NCBI RefSeq assembly: GCF_029395475.1
Contig: NZ_CP113917.1
Location: 992,001-1,056,000, forward strand
Length of the DNA stretch: 64,000 nt
Source: Bifidobacterium sp. ESL0775
GTDB lineage: Bacteria > Actinomycetota > Actinomycetes > Actinomycetales > Bifidobacteriaceae
Direction: 5' to 3'
The translations under genes were made by a program, and so were the position numbers. The notes below the pieces were generated by a model. The model saw only the letters and a program-made list of their open reading frames with translations. It made no database searches and was not told the origin of the DNA. The first letter of the stretch is position 1, and every line of letters begins with the position of its first letter. Below are positions 28,426 to 36,926 of the stretch, piece after piece.

Positions 28426-29379
28426 ATGACCGAGAAAATTCTGGTGACGGGGATTGTTCCTCGCGAAGGGCTTGACAAGCTGTTCGACCGTTTCGACGTG
28501 ACGTATTCCGCCGACAAGCCATTCACCCGCGACTTCGTCCTGGAGCACGGGCACGAATACGACGGCATGATCCTCATGGCGCAGAAGGGCGACCGCGAGC
28601 TCATCGACGCCTGCGACAACCTGAAGGTCATTTCGGTCAACGGCGTTGGCTACGACCACGTCGATGTCGCCTACGCCAAGGAGAAGGGCATCGTCGTCTC
28701 CAACAGCCCGCGTGAGGTGCGCATTCCCACCGCCGAGTTCACGATGACGCTCATCCTGGCCACGGTCAAGCGTCTGCATTTCTATGACGGCATCGTCCGC
28801 CGCGGTGAGTGGATCGATCCCTCCGAACGCAAGTACCAGGGCCGTACGCTCAATGGCCTGACCTTGGGCGTCTTCGGCATGGGCCGCATCGGCAAGACGG
28901 TCGCCAAGCTCGCGCAGGCCTTCGGCATGAAGGTCATCTACAACAACGACATCCCCTTCGGCGAGGATTTCGACCGCGAGAACAATTGCGAGTATGTCAG
29001 CTTCGATGAGCTCCTGAAGCGCTCCGACGTGGTGACCATTCACGCTCCCGAACTGCCGAGCACGCACGGCGTCTTCAACGCCGACGCGTTCGCCAAGATG
29101 AAGGACACTGCCTACCTTGTCAACGCCGCGCGTGGCCCGATCGTCCAGGAGGAGGCGCTCGTCGAGGCGCTGGAATCCGGCCAGATCGCCGGCGCCGGAC
29201 TCGATGTCTTCGAGTTCGAGCCGAAGGTCTCCGAAGAGCTCCGCTCGCTTTCCAATGTGGTGCTTTCGCCCCACGCAGGCACCGGCACCGTCGAGGCCCG
29301 CATCGGCCTGGCCGCTGAGGCCGCCGACAACCTGATCAGCTTCTTCGACGGCAAGCCAATCAACGTCGTCAACAAGTAA
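28426..29379 (+). CDS. D-isomer-specific 2-hydroxyacid dehydrogenase
   Basis: A 317-residue NAD(P)-dependent dehydrogenase of the D-2-hydroxyacid family (glyoxylate/hydroxypyruvate reductase, phosphoglycerate dehydrogenase relatives). The Rossmann motif VFGMGRIGKTVA is at about residues 149-160. Catalytic residues are Arg in NAARGPIV (~236), Glu in DVFEFEP (~263-265) and His in SPHAGT (~283). ATG 28426 follows AAGGAGAG. It is the first gene after the operator-controlled promoter. It could interconvert a keto-acid and a hydroxy-acid form of the substrate; the specific acid is unknown. Confidence 0.88.
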   Translation: MTEKILVTGIVPREGLDKLFDRFDVTYSADKPFTRDFVLEHGHEYDGMILMAQKGDRELIDACDNLKVISVNGVGYDHVDVAYAKEKGIVVSNSPREVRIPTAEFTMTLILATVKRLHFYDGIVRRGEWIDPSERKYQGRTLNGLTLGVFGMGRIGKTVAKLAQAFGMKVIYNNDIPFGEDFDRENNCEYVSFDELLKRSDVVTIHAPELPSTHGVFNADAFAKMKDTAYLVNAARGPIVQEEALVEALESGQIAGAGLDVFEFEPKVSEELRSLSNVVLSPHAGTGTVEARIGLAAEAADNLISFFDGKPINVVNK

Positions 29380-29403
29380 CAACAAACAGGCATAGGAGAG
29401 GTC

Positions 29404-30417
29404 ATGCGATTTTCCAAGGTTTTCAAAGACGAGCTCGACCATGGTTACGCGATTTTGCGGATGAACGAACTCGGACGCGATTTTGTGCTCATCGCTTCCG
29501 AGGAAAATCGCCCCTGCTATGCCTACGACCTCGATGACAACTACCGCCGCATCACGGTCTGGCCGGATGTCGGCGGCACGATGACGATGGTCCAGTTGCC
29601 GGGGACGCTGGATTTCCTGGCCACCCAGCGTTTCTACCCGGGCTTCAACTCCAAGACCTGCCGCATCGTGCACGCGCATTTCAACGGCACGGACTGGGAC
29701 GTCAAGCCGATAGCCGACACGCCCTATATCCACCGTTTTGACGTCATCAAGCATGACGGTGGCTATTGGTACGTCGGCTGCTCCATCGCCAACTCCAAGA
29801 AGTTCACCGATGACTGGTCTGATCCAGGCAAGGTCTTCGTGGGGAGCTACGACCCGGTGGCCGACTGCCTGAAGGACGTCCGCGAGCTTGGCGTCAGGAT
29901 CACCAAGAACCATGGATACCGCCGCGAGACCCCAACCACCTCGCTGATTACCGGTCATGAGGGAATCTTCCGTTTGCATTACCCACAAAACGGCGAGGAT
30001 TGGCGCATCGAACGTCTGGCCGATGACGAGACCAGCGACATCGCCATGATCGACATCGACGGCGACGGCCATGAGGAATACCTGGCCATCCAAGGCTTCC
30101 ACGGCGACCACCTGAGGCTTTACGACGACCAGTTCAACACCTTGGACTCCACCGAGGGTGGTTCGCCGTTCGGCCACGCCATCGACAGCGAGATGCTCTT
30201 TGGCAAGCCCTATTTCCTCTTCGGCTACCGCGGGGGAGACCAGGAGCTGATGACCATCACGGCCCCCGACCGCAAGATGCACAAGACCATCATCGAATCC
30301 GGGGTCGGCCCCAGCAACGTCACCGTGTTCCGCAAGGACGGCGAGGACTATCTGCTGAGCGCCAACCGCGAAAGCAATTCGCTGGCCATCTACCACATTA
30401 CCGACGAGGTGAAATGA
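29404..30417 (+). CDS. Uncharacterised FG-GAP/VCBS-like beta-propeller protein
   Basis: A 337-residue soluble protein with no signal peptide or membrane helix. The repeated beta-rich pattern and DIDGDGHEEYLAIQGFHGD (a calcium-binding loop typical of FG-GAP/VCBS propellers) suggest a beta-propeller. It lies between the dehydrogenase and the kinase, 24 nt after the former and 1 nt before the latter, so it belongs to the same operon. I do not know its function. A cytoplasmic lactonase, epimerase or sugar-binding role would fit the neighbourhood but is speculation. Confidence 0.65.
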   Translation: MRFSKVFKDELDHGYAILRMNELGRDFVLIASEENRPCYAYDLDDNYRRITVWPDVGGTMTMVQLPGTLDFLATQRFYPGFNSKTCRIVHAHFNGTDWDVKPIADTPYIHRFDVIKHDGGYWYVGCSIANSKKFTDDWSDPGKVFVGSYDPVADCLKDVRELGVRITKNHGYRRETPTTSLITGHEGIFRLHYPQNGEDWRIERLADDETSDIAMIDIDGDGHEEYLAIQGFHGDHLRLYDDQFNTLDSTEGGSPFGHAIDSEMLFGKPYFLFGYRGGDQELMTITAPDRKMHKTIIESGVGPSNVTVFRKDGEDYLLSANRESNSLAIYHITDEVK

Positions 30418-30418
30418 C

Positions 30419-31939
30419 ATGGCCGCACGTTATTTCCTGATTCTTGACAACGGCGGGACCAACACCCGCGCGTTGATCTTCGACGGGGAAGGGGCCCAGG
30501 TCGGGGTCTCCGTCTTCGACACTCCCTGGATCCAGGACACGCCTGAGATGAGGGAGATCGACCTCAAGGGCATGCGCGATTCGCTCTTCGCGGCGATCAG
30601 GCAGGTTCTCGACAAGACCGGGGTTGCGCCCAAGGACATCGCCTGCATCACTTGTGTAGGGCATGGCAAGGGCCTTTACATGCTCGACAAGAACGGCCAG
30701 ATTTTCTGCAACGGCATTCTGTCGACCGACGAGCGGGCCAAAGCCCTGGCGCGCAGCTTCGAGACGCGGATCGAGGAGATCTACCCGATCAGCCACCAGC
30801 ATGTCATGGCCAGCCAGTCACCGGTGCTGCTGCGCTGGATCAAGGATCACGATCCCGAGCGCTACGTCAACATCGGCAGCGTCCTGTCGGCCAAGGATTT
30901 CGTGCGTTATCTGCTGACCGGCGGCATCCACCAGGAGGTCGGCGACGCCTCGGGCAACAACCTCATCAATTTGAGGACCCGCAACTACGATGACAGGCTT
31001 CTTGCCTTCTTCGGCATTTCCGAGGCCGCACAATGGCTTCCTGACTTGGTGGAGTCGGCCGATATCGTCGACAAGGTCGATGCCGAAGCTGCACGTGAGA
31101 CCGGTCTCATCGAAGGGACACCGGTCACCGGCGGGCTCTTCGACATCGATGCGGGGACTTTGGGCTCCGGGGCTCTCGACCACAACCATTATTCGGTGAT
31201 CGCCGGCACATGGAGCATCAACACCTATCTTTCCAAGGCGCCGACCGCGCGCATGCCAGGCATCATGAACTCCCTGTTCCTGAAGGACCGCGTGCTGGTC
31301 GAAGCCTCGAGCCCGACGTCCTCGGGCAACCTCAGCCGGATCCTGCGCCTGCTCTCGCCCGATGGCAAGGACAGCGACGAGGACTACCAGCGTCTGGAAG
31401 CGAACCTCAAGCACGAGGACGCCGACTTCACGCAGGTGCTCTACACCCCGTTCCTCTACGGCAGCAACAGCGACCCGGATGCCATGGCCTCGTTTGTGGG
31501 CCTGGAAAGCACGACCACGCGCATGCAGCTGATTCGTGCGGTCTATGAGGGCGTGGTTTTCGCGCACCGCCAGCACATTGACCAGTTGCTCAGTTCCGAC
31601 AGCACACGCCCGGAATCCCTGCGGGTCTGCGGCGGTGCGGCCAATTCGCCTTCCTGGATGCAGATGTTCGCCGACATCCTCGGCCTGCCGGTGGAGACGA
31701 TCAAAGGCCATGAGATCACCGGCCTTGGCGGTGCGGTGCTTTCTTCATACGCCACGGGCGAATACGCGACTTTGCAGCAGGCCGCGGACCACATGATTCA
31801 CGTCGATTCGCGCTTCGAGCCTGATGCGGTGCAACACCGCAAATACGACGAGAAGTACGGACGCTATCAGACGTTGCTGGATGCCCTGAACGGTGTCTGG
31901 TCAAAATTACAAGCAACCCCTGAGGAAGGAACACGATGA
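30419..31939 (+). CDS. FGGY-family carbohydrate kinase, L-xylulose kinase-like
   Basis: A 506-residue sugar kinase. The N-terminal ATPase phosphate loop is LILDNGGTNTRALIFDGEG. Substrate-side motifs are CVGHGKGLYMLDKNGQ and LRWIKDHDPERYVNIGSVL. C-terminal FGGY signatures include VEASSPTSSGNL, FLYGSNSD, YEGVVFAHRQH and VCGGAANSPSWMQMFADILGLP. Several of these follow E. coli LyxK as I remember it, so L-xylulose or a similar ketose is the leading substrate guess. It overlaps the downstream epimerase by 4 nt, and the pair would make and isomerise a pentulose 5-phosphate. Confidence 0.85.
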   Translation: MAARYFLILDNGGTNTRALIFDGEGAQVGVSVFDTPWIQDTPEMREIDLKGMRDSLFAAIRQVLDKTGVAPKDIACITCVGHGKGLYMLDKNGQIFCNGILSTDERAKALARSFETRIEEIYPISHQHVMASQSPVLLRWIKDHDPERYVNIGSVLSAKDFVRYLLTGGIHQEVGDASGNNLINLRTRNYDDRLLAFFGISEAAQWLPDLVESADIVDKVDAEAARETGLIEGTPVTGGLFDIDAGTLGSGALDHNHYSVIAGTWSINTYLSKAPTARMPGIMNSLFLKDRVLVEASSPTSSGNLSRILRLLSPDGKDSDEDYQRLEANLKHEDADFTQVLYTPFLYGSNSDPDAMASFVGLESTTTRMQLIRAVYEGVVFAHRQHIDQLLSSDSTRPESLRVCGGAANSPSWMQMFADILGLPVETIKGHEITGLGGAVLSSYATGEYATLQQAADHMIHVDSRFEPDAVQHRKYDEKYGRYQTLLDALNGVWSKLQATPEEGTR

Positions 31940-32805
31940 ATTCATTGGGTATATACGAAAAGGCATTGCCTGCCGTCGAGTCTTGGCACAAGACCCTGCA
32001 GCTGGTGCACGACCTCGGTTTCAATTTCATCGAGTTTTCGGTGGACGAAAGCGACGAACGCCTGGCCCGCCTGGACTGGACGCGTGAGCAGCGCGAGGAC
32101 CTGCGCAACGCGGCATGGGACACGGGTGTGCGCATCCATACGCTCATGCTGAGCGGCCACCGCCGTTTCCCGATGGGTTCGGCCGACCCCAAGGTGCGTG
32201 AGCACAGCCTCGAGATGCTCTACAAGGCCATCGACCTGGCCTATGACCTCGGCATCCGCAACATCCAGATGGCCGGCTACGACGTGTATTACGAGCCCAA
32301 GACCCTCGAATCGCGCGAATGGTTCGTCGAGAACCTCAAGAAGGGCGTCGAATACGCGGCGACCCGGCAGGTCATGCTCGACATCGAGACCATGGACGAC
32401 CCGTTCCTCAACTCTTTGCAGAAGATCATCTACCTGAAGACCCAGATCCACAGCCCGTGGCTGCAGGCCTACCCTGATCTCGGCAACCTCTCCGGCTGGC
32501 CGGAGAATGACGTTGGCAAGGAGCTCGAGATGGGCATCGACAACATCGTCTCCGTGCACCTCAAAGACAGCAAGCCCGTGAGCGCGACCAGCAAGGGCCA
32601 GTTCCGCGATGTGCCGTTCGGCGATGGCTCCGTCGACTTCGAGGGATGCCTGCGCACCCTGCACCGCCTGGGCTACACCGGCGCGATGACCATCGAGATG
32701 TGGACGAACAAGGCCCCGGACCCGGTCGCCGAAGTGAAGAAGGCCAAGAGCTTCTTCGACGACATCTTCCGCAAGGTCGGCATCCAGCAGGAACCCGTCG
32801 ACTGA
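31936..32805 (+). CDS. UlaE/SgbU-type sugar-phosphate 3-epimerase
   Basis: A 289-residue xylose-isomerase-like TIM barrel of the UlaE/SgbU family, which interconverts L-xylulose 5-phosphate and L-ribulose 5-phosphate. Features are EKALPAVESWHKTLQLVHDLGFNFIE, IRNIQMAGYDVYYE, metal-ligand region VMLDIETMDDP, PDLGNLSGW, VSVHLKDSKP and the final Glu in TIEMW. It overlaps the kinase stop (ATGA), so the two are coupled. It is followed by a hairpin-rich 396-nt gap and then the transporter gene. The exact sugar phosphate is inferred from family. Confidence 0.85.
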   Translation: MNSLGIYEKALPAVESWHKTLQLVHDLGFNFIEFSVDESDERLARLDWTREQREDLRNAAWDTGVRIHTLMLSGHRRFPMGSADPKVREHSLEMLYKAIDLAYDLGIRNIQMAGYDVYYEPKTLESREWFVENLKKGVEYAATRQVMLDIETMDDPFLNSLQKIIYLKTQIHSPWLQAYPDLGNLSGWPENDVGKELEMGIDNIVSVHLKDSKPVSATSKGQFRDVPFGDGSVDFEGCLRTLHRLGYTGAMTIEMWTNKAPDPVAEVKKAKSFFDDIFRKVGIQQEPVD

Positions 32806-33201
32806 TTTTTTTATGAGAAACCCCAGGCGGTCCCGCCTGAGGGAACCACGATGAGAAAGAAGGATCTCATGGCAGAACCTGGTGATGAAGGGCTTGTCCC
32901 TGGGGTTGGAGCCGAACCGCCCAGCATCTGAATGATGACTCCAACCCCCGTTCAAGAGGGAGGCGCCGGGCTCCATACGCTGGTGAATGAAGGTATGGGC
33001 CCCAAAGCGCCATTCCATGGGTGGCAAAACCAAAGCAAGCAATCGATAAAGTTGTCATGATTGCATAGTTGAAGGCGATGAAGCCAACTCCTTCAATGCC
33101 GAACAGAGGTGCAGTGACTGCACCGGAAAGTTTCAAGGAATTCGTCGTACACATGTCCTTAGGGGCATGACCTGTACCTTGAAAGGAAAGTGTGAGCGGA
33201 A
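32806..33201. other. Hairpin-rich intergenic stretch, candidate structured RNA
   Basis: This is the only long gap within the operon. It holds a chain of stems: 32821-32842 (CAGGCGG/CCGCCTG), 32851-32870 (ATGAGA/TCTCAT), 32902-32948 (GGGGTTGGAG/CTCCAACCCC, perfect 10 bp), 32968-33002 (GGGC+CCATAC/GTATGG+GCCC), 33039-33064 (GCAATC/GATTGC), 33071-33094 (GAAGG/CCTTC with inner GGC/GCC) and 33108-33124 (GGTGCA/TGCACC). A minus-strand frame of 95 codons (32867-33154) crosses it but matches nothing I know. It may be a leader RNA of the EIIC gene or a leftward non-coding RNA ending at the first stem. Confidence 0.45.
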
Positions 33202-34656
33202 ATGCTCCAAACCGTAAATCAAATATTCCAGACCTTCGGGGCCAGCGTCGTCGTCCCGATCATGATCTTCATCGTCGCTCTGTGCCTGCGGGTCAAACCG
33301 AAAACCGCCATGATGAGCGCGTTCTACGCCGGCGTCGGTCTGACCGGCTTCACCTGGATCATCCAGGCGTTCACCCCCGTGGTGACCAAGGTCATCAAGC
33401 AGATGGTCAACAACACCGGCATCAAGCTGCCGGTGGTCGACATCGGCTGGCAGGCCGGTTCGCTGGCGTCCTTCGGTTCGCCGGTGGGCCTGACGTTCTT
33501 CGTGTTCGGCCTGATTGTCGAGCTGCTGCTCTTCGCGTTGGGAATCACCAAGGTCTTCATGGCCTCCAACCTGTGGAACAACTTCGGCTTCATGATCTGG
33601 GGCACGCTGTGCTACTACGTCACCCATAACTTCGCCCTCTCCCTGGGCCTCTCCTTCTTCATGCTCTTCTACACCCTGCTGCTGGCCGAAGTCCAGGCCG
33701 ACCGCTGGTCCGATTACTACGGCGTGAAGAACGCGACGGTCTCCTCCCTGCACAACATCGAGCAGGTCGTCCCGGCCATCCTCCTCGACCCGCTGTGGAA
33801 CCTCCTCGGCTTCAACAAGGTCAAGATGACCCCGCAGTACTTCAAGAAGAAGCTCGGCGTCTTCGGCGAGCCGACCACACTCGGCATCATCCTGGGCCTG
33901 ATCATCGGCATCATCGCCAACATCACGAACCTGGCGAGCCTCAAGGCATGGGGCCAGATCCTGACCTTCACCATCGAGCTCTCCGCAGTGATGACCATCT
34001 TCCCGCTGGTCACCAACGTCTTCTCCAAGGCCTTCACCCCGTTGGCCGACGAGATCGACCAGAACCACAAGAAGAAGGCCGGCGAAGAGGACGCGAGCGC
34101 CGACGAGATCGATGACAAGAAGCGCTGGTTCCTCGGCGTGGACGACGGTGTCGGCTACGGCGAGCCCGCGACCATCATCTCCGGCGTCATCCTCATCCCG
34201 ATCATGGTGCTCATCGCCTTCCTGCTCCCCGGCAACAAGACCCTGCCCATCGTCGATCTCATCTCCCTGCCGTTCATGGTCGAGTCCATCGTGGCCATCA
34301 CCCGCGGCAACATCCTGAAGGTCATCGCCAACGGCATCGTCTGGTTCAGCCTCGGCCTTTACGCCTCCAGCTGGCTCGGCGACATCTACACCGGCGCGGT
34401 CTCGCAGTATGGTGCGGCCATCCCCGCTGGCGTGGTGCTGATCACCAGCTTCAACCTCATGGCCCGTCCTCTGAACGCGCTCATCTTCGCGGCATTCATC
34501 TCGAAGAACCCGTTCATCATCGGCGCCTGCGTGGTTGTCTATCTGATTTTGCTGTTCCTGCTTCGTAAGTATCGCTCTCAGATTTGGCGTTACCTGCGCA
34601 AGATGTCCGAAAAGAACGCCGGATATGCGGGCAGCGATGAAAAGATCACGTACTAG
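33202..34656 (+). CDS. PTS galactitol-type transporter, EIIC component
   Basis: A 484-residue polytopic membrane protein of the GatC family. Typical segments are TFGASVVVPIMIFIVALCLRV, NNTGIKLPVVDIGWQAGS, FGEPTTLGIILGLIIGIIAN and VLIAFLLPGNKTLPIVDL. A charged cytoplasmic loop (DQNHKKKAGEEDASADEIDD) interrupts the helices and makes it longer than GatC. No EIIA or EIIB gene is in the operon, while a free-sugar kinase is, so this may be a facilitator working without phosphorylation, or may borrow A/B domains encoded elsewhere. It starts at ATG 33202 after GAGCGGA. Confidence 0.82.
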   Translation: MLQTVNQIFQTFGASVVVPIMIFIVALCLRVKPKTAMMSAFYAGVGLTGFTWIIQAFTPVVTKVIKQMVNNTGIKLPVVDIGWQAGSLASFGSPVGLTFFVFGLIVELLLFALGITKVFMASNLWNNFGFMIWGTLCYYVTHNFALSLGLSFFMLFYTLLLAEVQADRWSDYYGVKNATVSSLHNIEQVVPAILLDPLWNLLGFNKVKMTPQYFKKKLGVFGEPTTLGIILGLIIGIIANITNLASLKAWGQILTFTIELSAVMTIFPLVTNVFSKAFTPLADEIDQNHKKKAGEEDASADEIDDKKRWFLGVDDGVGYGEPATIISGVILIPIMVLIAFLLPGNKTLPIVDLISLPFMVESIVAITRGNILKVIANGIVWFSLGLYASSWLGDIYTGAVSQYGAAIPAGVVLITSFNLMARPLNALIFAAFISKNPFIIGACVVVYLILLFLLRKYRSQIWRYLRKMSEKNAGYAGSDEKITY

Positions 34657-34682
34657 TAAAACAAATAACAAAGGAGTATATT

Positions 34683-35651
34683 ATGAAAAAAATTGACGGA
34701 CATCTGCATCTGGTCCGCTCGGTCTCCGGTTACAACGGCAAAGGCCGCATGACCCCGCTGGGTGAAGGCAAGGCCATCTGGGACAACGGCATGCCCCTGA
34801 AGCTCATCCCTGACGGCTGGGGCGACGATGACTTCCTCGCCGAATCGGCGCTCAAGGTCATGGACGACAACGGCATCAACAAGGCAGTGCTCCTGCAGGG
34901 CAGCCTCTACGCCTTCCAGAACTACTACACCTATCAGACGGTCAAGAAGTACCCTGATCGTTTCATCGGCGCCTTCTCGTTTGACCCGTTCAGCGATGAG
35001 GCGATGACCTCGGTCAAGCGCCATATCGACGACCTCGGCTTCCGTGCGGTCAAGCTTGAGATCAGCCAGGGAGGCGGCCTGATGGGCTACCACCATGCGT
35101 TCCGTCTCGACAATGACCCGAGGCTTGGTCTCTTCTTCCACTACATCTCGGATTACCCCGGCTTCGTGGTGACTGTGGACTATGGCGACTACACGCAGCT
35201 GAGCCATCAGCCCGAAGCCATCGCCAACCTCGCGCAGCGTTACCCGCAGCTTGACTTTGTGGTCTGCCATCTGTCCTTCCCGAACGCCGACCACCTCAAT
35301 CGTCTGGAATGCGAGTTGCGTCAGTGGGAGCCGTATCCGAACATCTCCGTCGAGCTTTCCGCGATCGAGGACATCGAGGGCGAGACCGAGTTCCCGTATC
35401 CGCGTTGCCAGAAGGATACCGCTCTGGCCAAGAAGGTGCTTGGCGCCAAGCGCATCTTCTGGGGCACTGATTCGCCGTGGTCCTCGACCTTCAACTCGTA
35501 CCATAACTTGGCTACCTGGCTCGAGGCCACGGATATCTTCACCGAGTCCGAGCTCGAGGATGTGTTCTACAACAACCCCGAGCGCATCTACTTCAAGCCG
35601 CAGAACGTCAAGGCTGTGGCCGAAGCCGTCGACCCGGTCACCGGAGAGTGA
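34683..35651 (+). CDS. Amidohydrolase-family (TIM-barrel) metal-dependent hydrolase
   Basis: A 322-residue member of the amidohydrolase 2 group, which includes lactonases and decarboxylases of sugar acids and aromatics. The N-terminal metal motif is IDGHLHL (His7, His9). Further ligands are plausible in VVCHLSFPNADH, and the terminal active-site Asp is in FWGTDSPW. ATG 34683 follows AAAGGAG, 26 nt after the EIIC gene. As the last gene of the sugar operon it may open a sugar lactone, which would fit with the dehydrogenase and YhcH-like protein. The substrate is unknown. Confidence 0.8.
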   Translation: MKKIDGHLHLVRSVSGYNGKGRMTPLGEGKAIWDNGMPLKLIPDGWGDDDFLAESALKVMDDNGINKAVLLQGSLYAFQNYYTYQTVKKYPDRFIGAFSFDPFSDEAMTSVKRHIDDLGFRAVKLEISQGGGLMGYHHAFRLDNDPRLGLFFHYISDYPGFVVTVDYGDYTQLSHQPEAIANLAQRYPQLDFVVCHLSFPNADHLNRLECELRQWEPYPNISVELSAIEDIEGETEFPYPRCQKDTALAKKVLGAKRIFWGTDSPWSSTFNSYHNLATWLEATDIFTESELEDVFYNNPERIYFKPQNVKAVAEAVDPVTGE

Positions 35652-35742
35652 GTATCATGATGCGATGATCGGATCCGCGAGCCGTGCGAGCCGTTGAGCG
35701 TCTAGGCTCGTCGCGTTCGGGTGATTCGGTCTCATCCTTCTC

Positions 35743-35783
35743 GTTTTGGCCCCGCCAGCATTCATTGCCAGCGGGGCCAAAAC
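35743..35783 (+). terminator. Terminator after the sugar operon
   Basis: GTTTTGGCCCCGC (35743-35755) pairs perfectly with GCGGGGCCAAAAC (35771-35783). It lies in the 350-nt gap (35652-36001) before the lipoprotein genes. The rest of that gap contains no gene; it becomes AT-rich after 35860 and presumably holds the promoter of the next unit. Confidence 0.7.
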
Positions 35784-36001
35784 GTATTCTCCCAGCGGTT
35801 GTTTCTTTCTGGATTCGAGATGGCGCTTAAACTCTGAATGAACCCAGATAAAGACAAAATCATCGTGCTGATTCCTGTGAGTTTTTATACGCCGGTCATG
35901 TTATGCTAATAGCTAACTTCGCTGTGATGAAGCGGCAAAGTTCGTTGTTTTGAAGTTTGACATTGGTGCCATTTTGAAATTCAGAGGAAAAGGTCGTAAT
36001 T

Positions 36002-36403
36002 ATGCGGATAATCAGCGAAGACGCTATTGAACGGAATGAGATTCGCGCACATCAAAACAAAGTCATCGCGTTGCTGGCGATTTTCGCGTGTCTGCTCATG
36101 ATGGTGGGTGGCTGTGGCGAGAAGCCATTCAGTATCGAGGGCTCGTGGGAGAACGAGGGGCCGGGCACGTATGGCCAGGCTTACGAAAAGGGCAAGCTCA
36201 TCCAGTTCGGTTCCAATGGCAGGTGCAATCTTTGGAGTCCCAGCGACAAATATGCGCTGAAGAAGGAATCCGACGGTTCCTACAAGCTTATCGTCAACGG
36301 TCTGCTCGGTGGCGGCGGCGAGTTCAACGTGCAGGTTAAGGACAATGACCACATCACACTGACCAAAGGCAACATAACACTGAACTTTGAACGGGTCGGT
36401 TGA
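36002..36403 (+). CDS. Small predicted lipoprotein, paralogue 1
   Basis: A 133-residue secreted protein. An unusually long polar N-region (~20 residues) precedes a hydrophobic stretch and a lipobox ending in VGGC (Cys at about 38), so it should be lipid-anchored on the outer face of the membrane. The mature ~95 residues begin GEKPFSIEGSWENEGPGT and are beta-rich (SWEN...YALKKESDGSYKLIV...VKDNDHITLTKG). The next gene encodes a clear paralogue with SILGTWKNNGPD and LKDNDHIVLSN. The pattern resembles lipocalin/META-like small lipoproteins. Function unknown. Confidence 0.75.
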   Translation: MRIISEDAIERNEIRAHQNKVIALLAIFACLLMMVGGCGEKPFSIEGSWENEGPGTYGQAYEKGKLIQFGSNGRCNLWSPSDKYALKKESDGSYKLIVNGLLGGGGEFNVQVKDNDHITLTKGNITLNFERVG

Positions 36404-36460
36404 TGAGGAGACGCAAAAGGTTCGGACTATTGAAACAAACAACGACGAGGAGGGACAATG

Positions 36461-36859
36461 ATGTCCAATAGTGACATGTCAACCGTTGCATCCGAGGGAA
36501 ATATTCAATGCAGGCATGCAGGCACGCATAGGTTTATGGCGATCCTGGCGGTGATGGCCTGCGTGCTGAGCATGCTCAGTGGCTGCGGGTCTTTCAGCAT
36601 TCTCGGAACGTGGAAGAACAATGGTCCCGACAACTGGAGTTCGACACATTCCCAGACGATTACGTTTACAGAGGACAATTGCAACGTCTGTAGCCCCAAA
36701 GACGCCTATACGCTCAACAAGAACGCCGATGGCACCTACGATTTGGAAGTCACCGGACGTTCCGGCGGTGGGACGTTCCTCAAGGTGACCTTGAAGGACA
36801 ATGACCATATCGTGCTTTCCAACCGCGCCACCACGATGAATCTGGAACGTGAGAAATAA
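36461..36859 (+). CDS. Small predicted lipoprotein, paralogue 2
   Basis: Tandem paralogue of the preceding gene, 132 residues from ATG 36461 (GAGGAGGG, 6 nt); an adjacent ATG at 36458 is too close to the site. It has a long polar N-region, hydrophobic core AILAVMACVLSM and lipobox LSGC. The mature domain matches its neighbour in order: SILGTWKNNGPDNW, then YTLNKNADGTYDLEV, then TLKDNDHIVLSN. Two extra cysteines (NCNVC) occur only in this copy. It lies 57 nt downstream of copy 1. Function unknown. Confidence 0.75.
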   Translation: MSNSDMSTVASEGNIQCRHAGTHRFMAILAVMACVLSMLSGCGSFSILGTWKNNGPDNWSSTHSQTITFTEDNCNVCSPKDAYTLNKNADGTYDLEVTGRSGGGTFLKVTLKDNDHIVLSNRATTMNLEREK

Positions 36860-36926
36860 TCCGTGTGTCGGTATTTGCTCCATATCCGTATAGAACACTA
36901 TTGATCAAGAATTCAAAGGAAAAATC

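Noticed and set aside
32867-33154. Minus-strand 95-codon frame in the sugar operon gap, with a hydrophobic start
   Set aside because: There is no ribosome binding site, the second half reads as arbitrary residues, and the stretch is dominated by hairpins. It is kept only as a note under the structured region.
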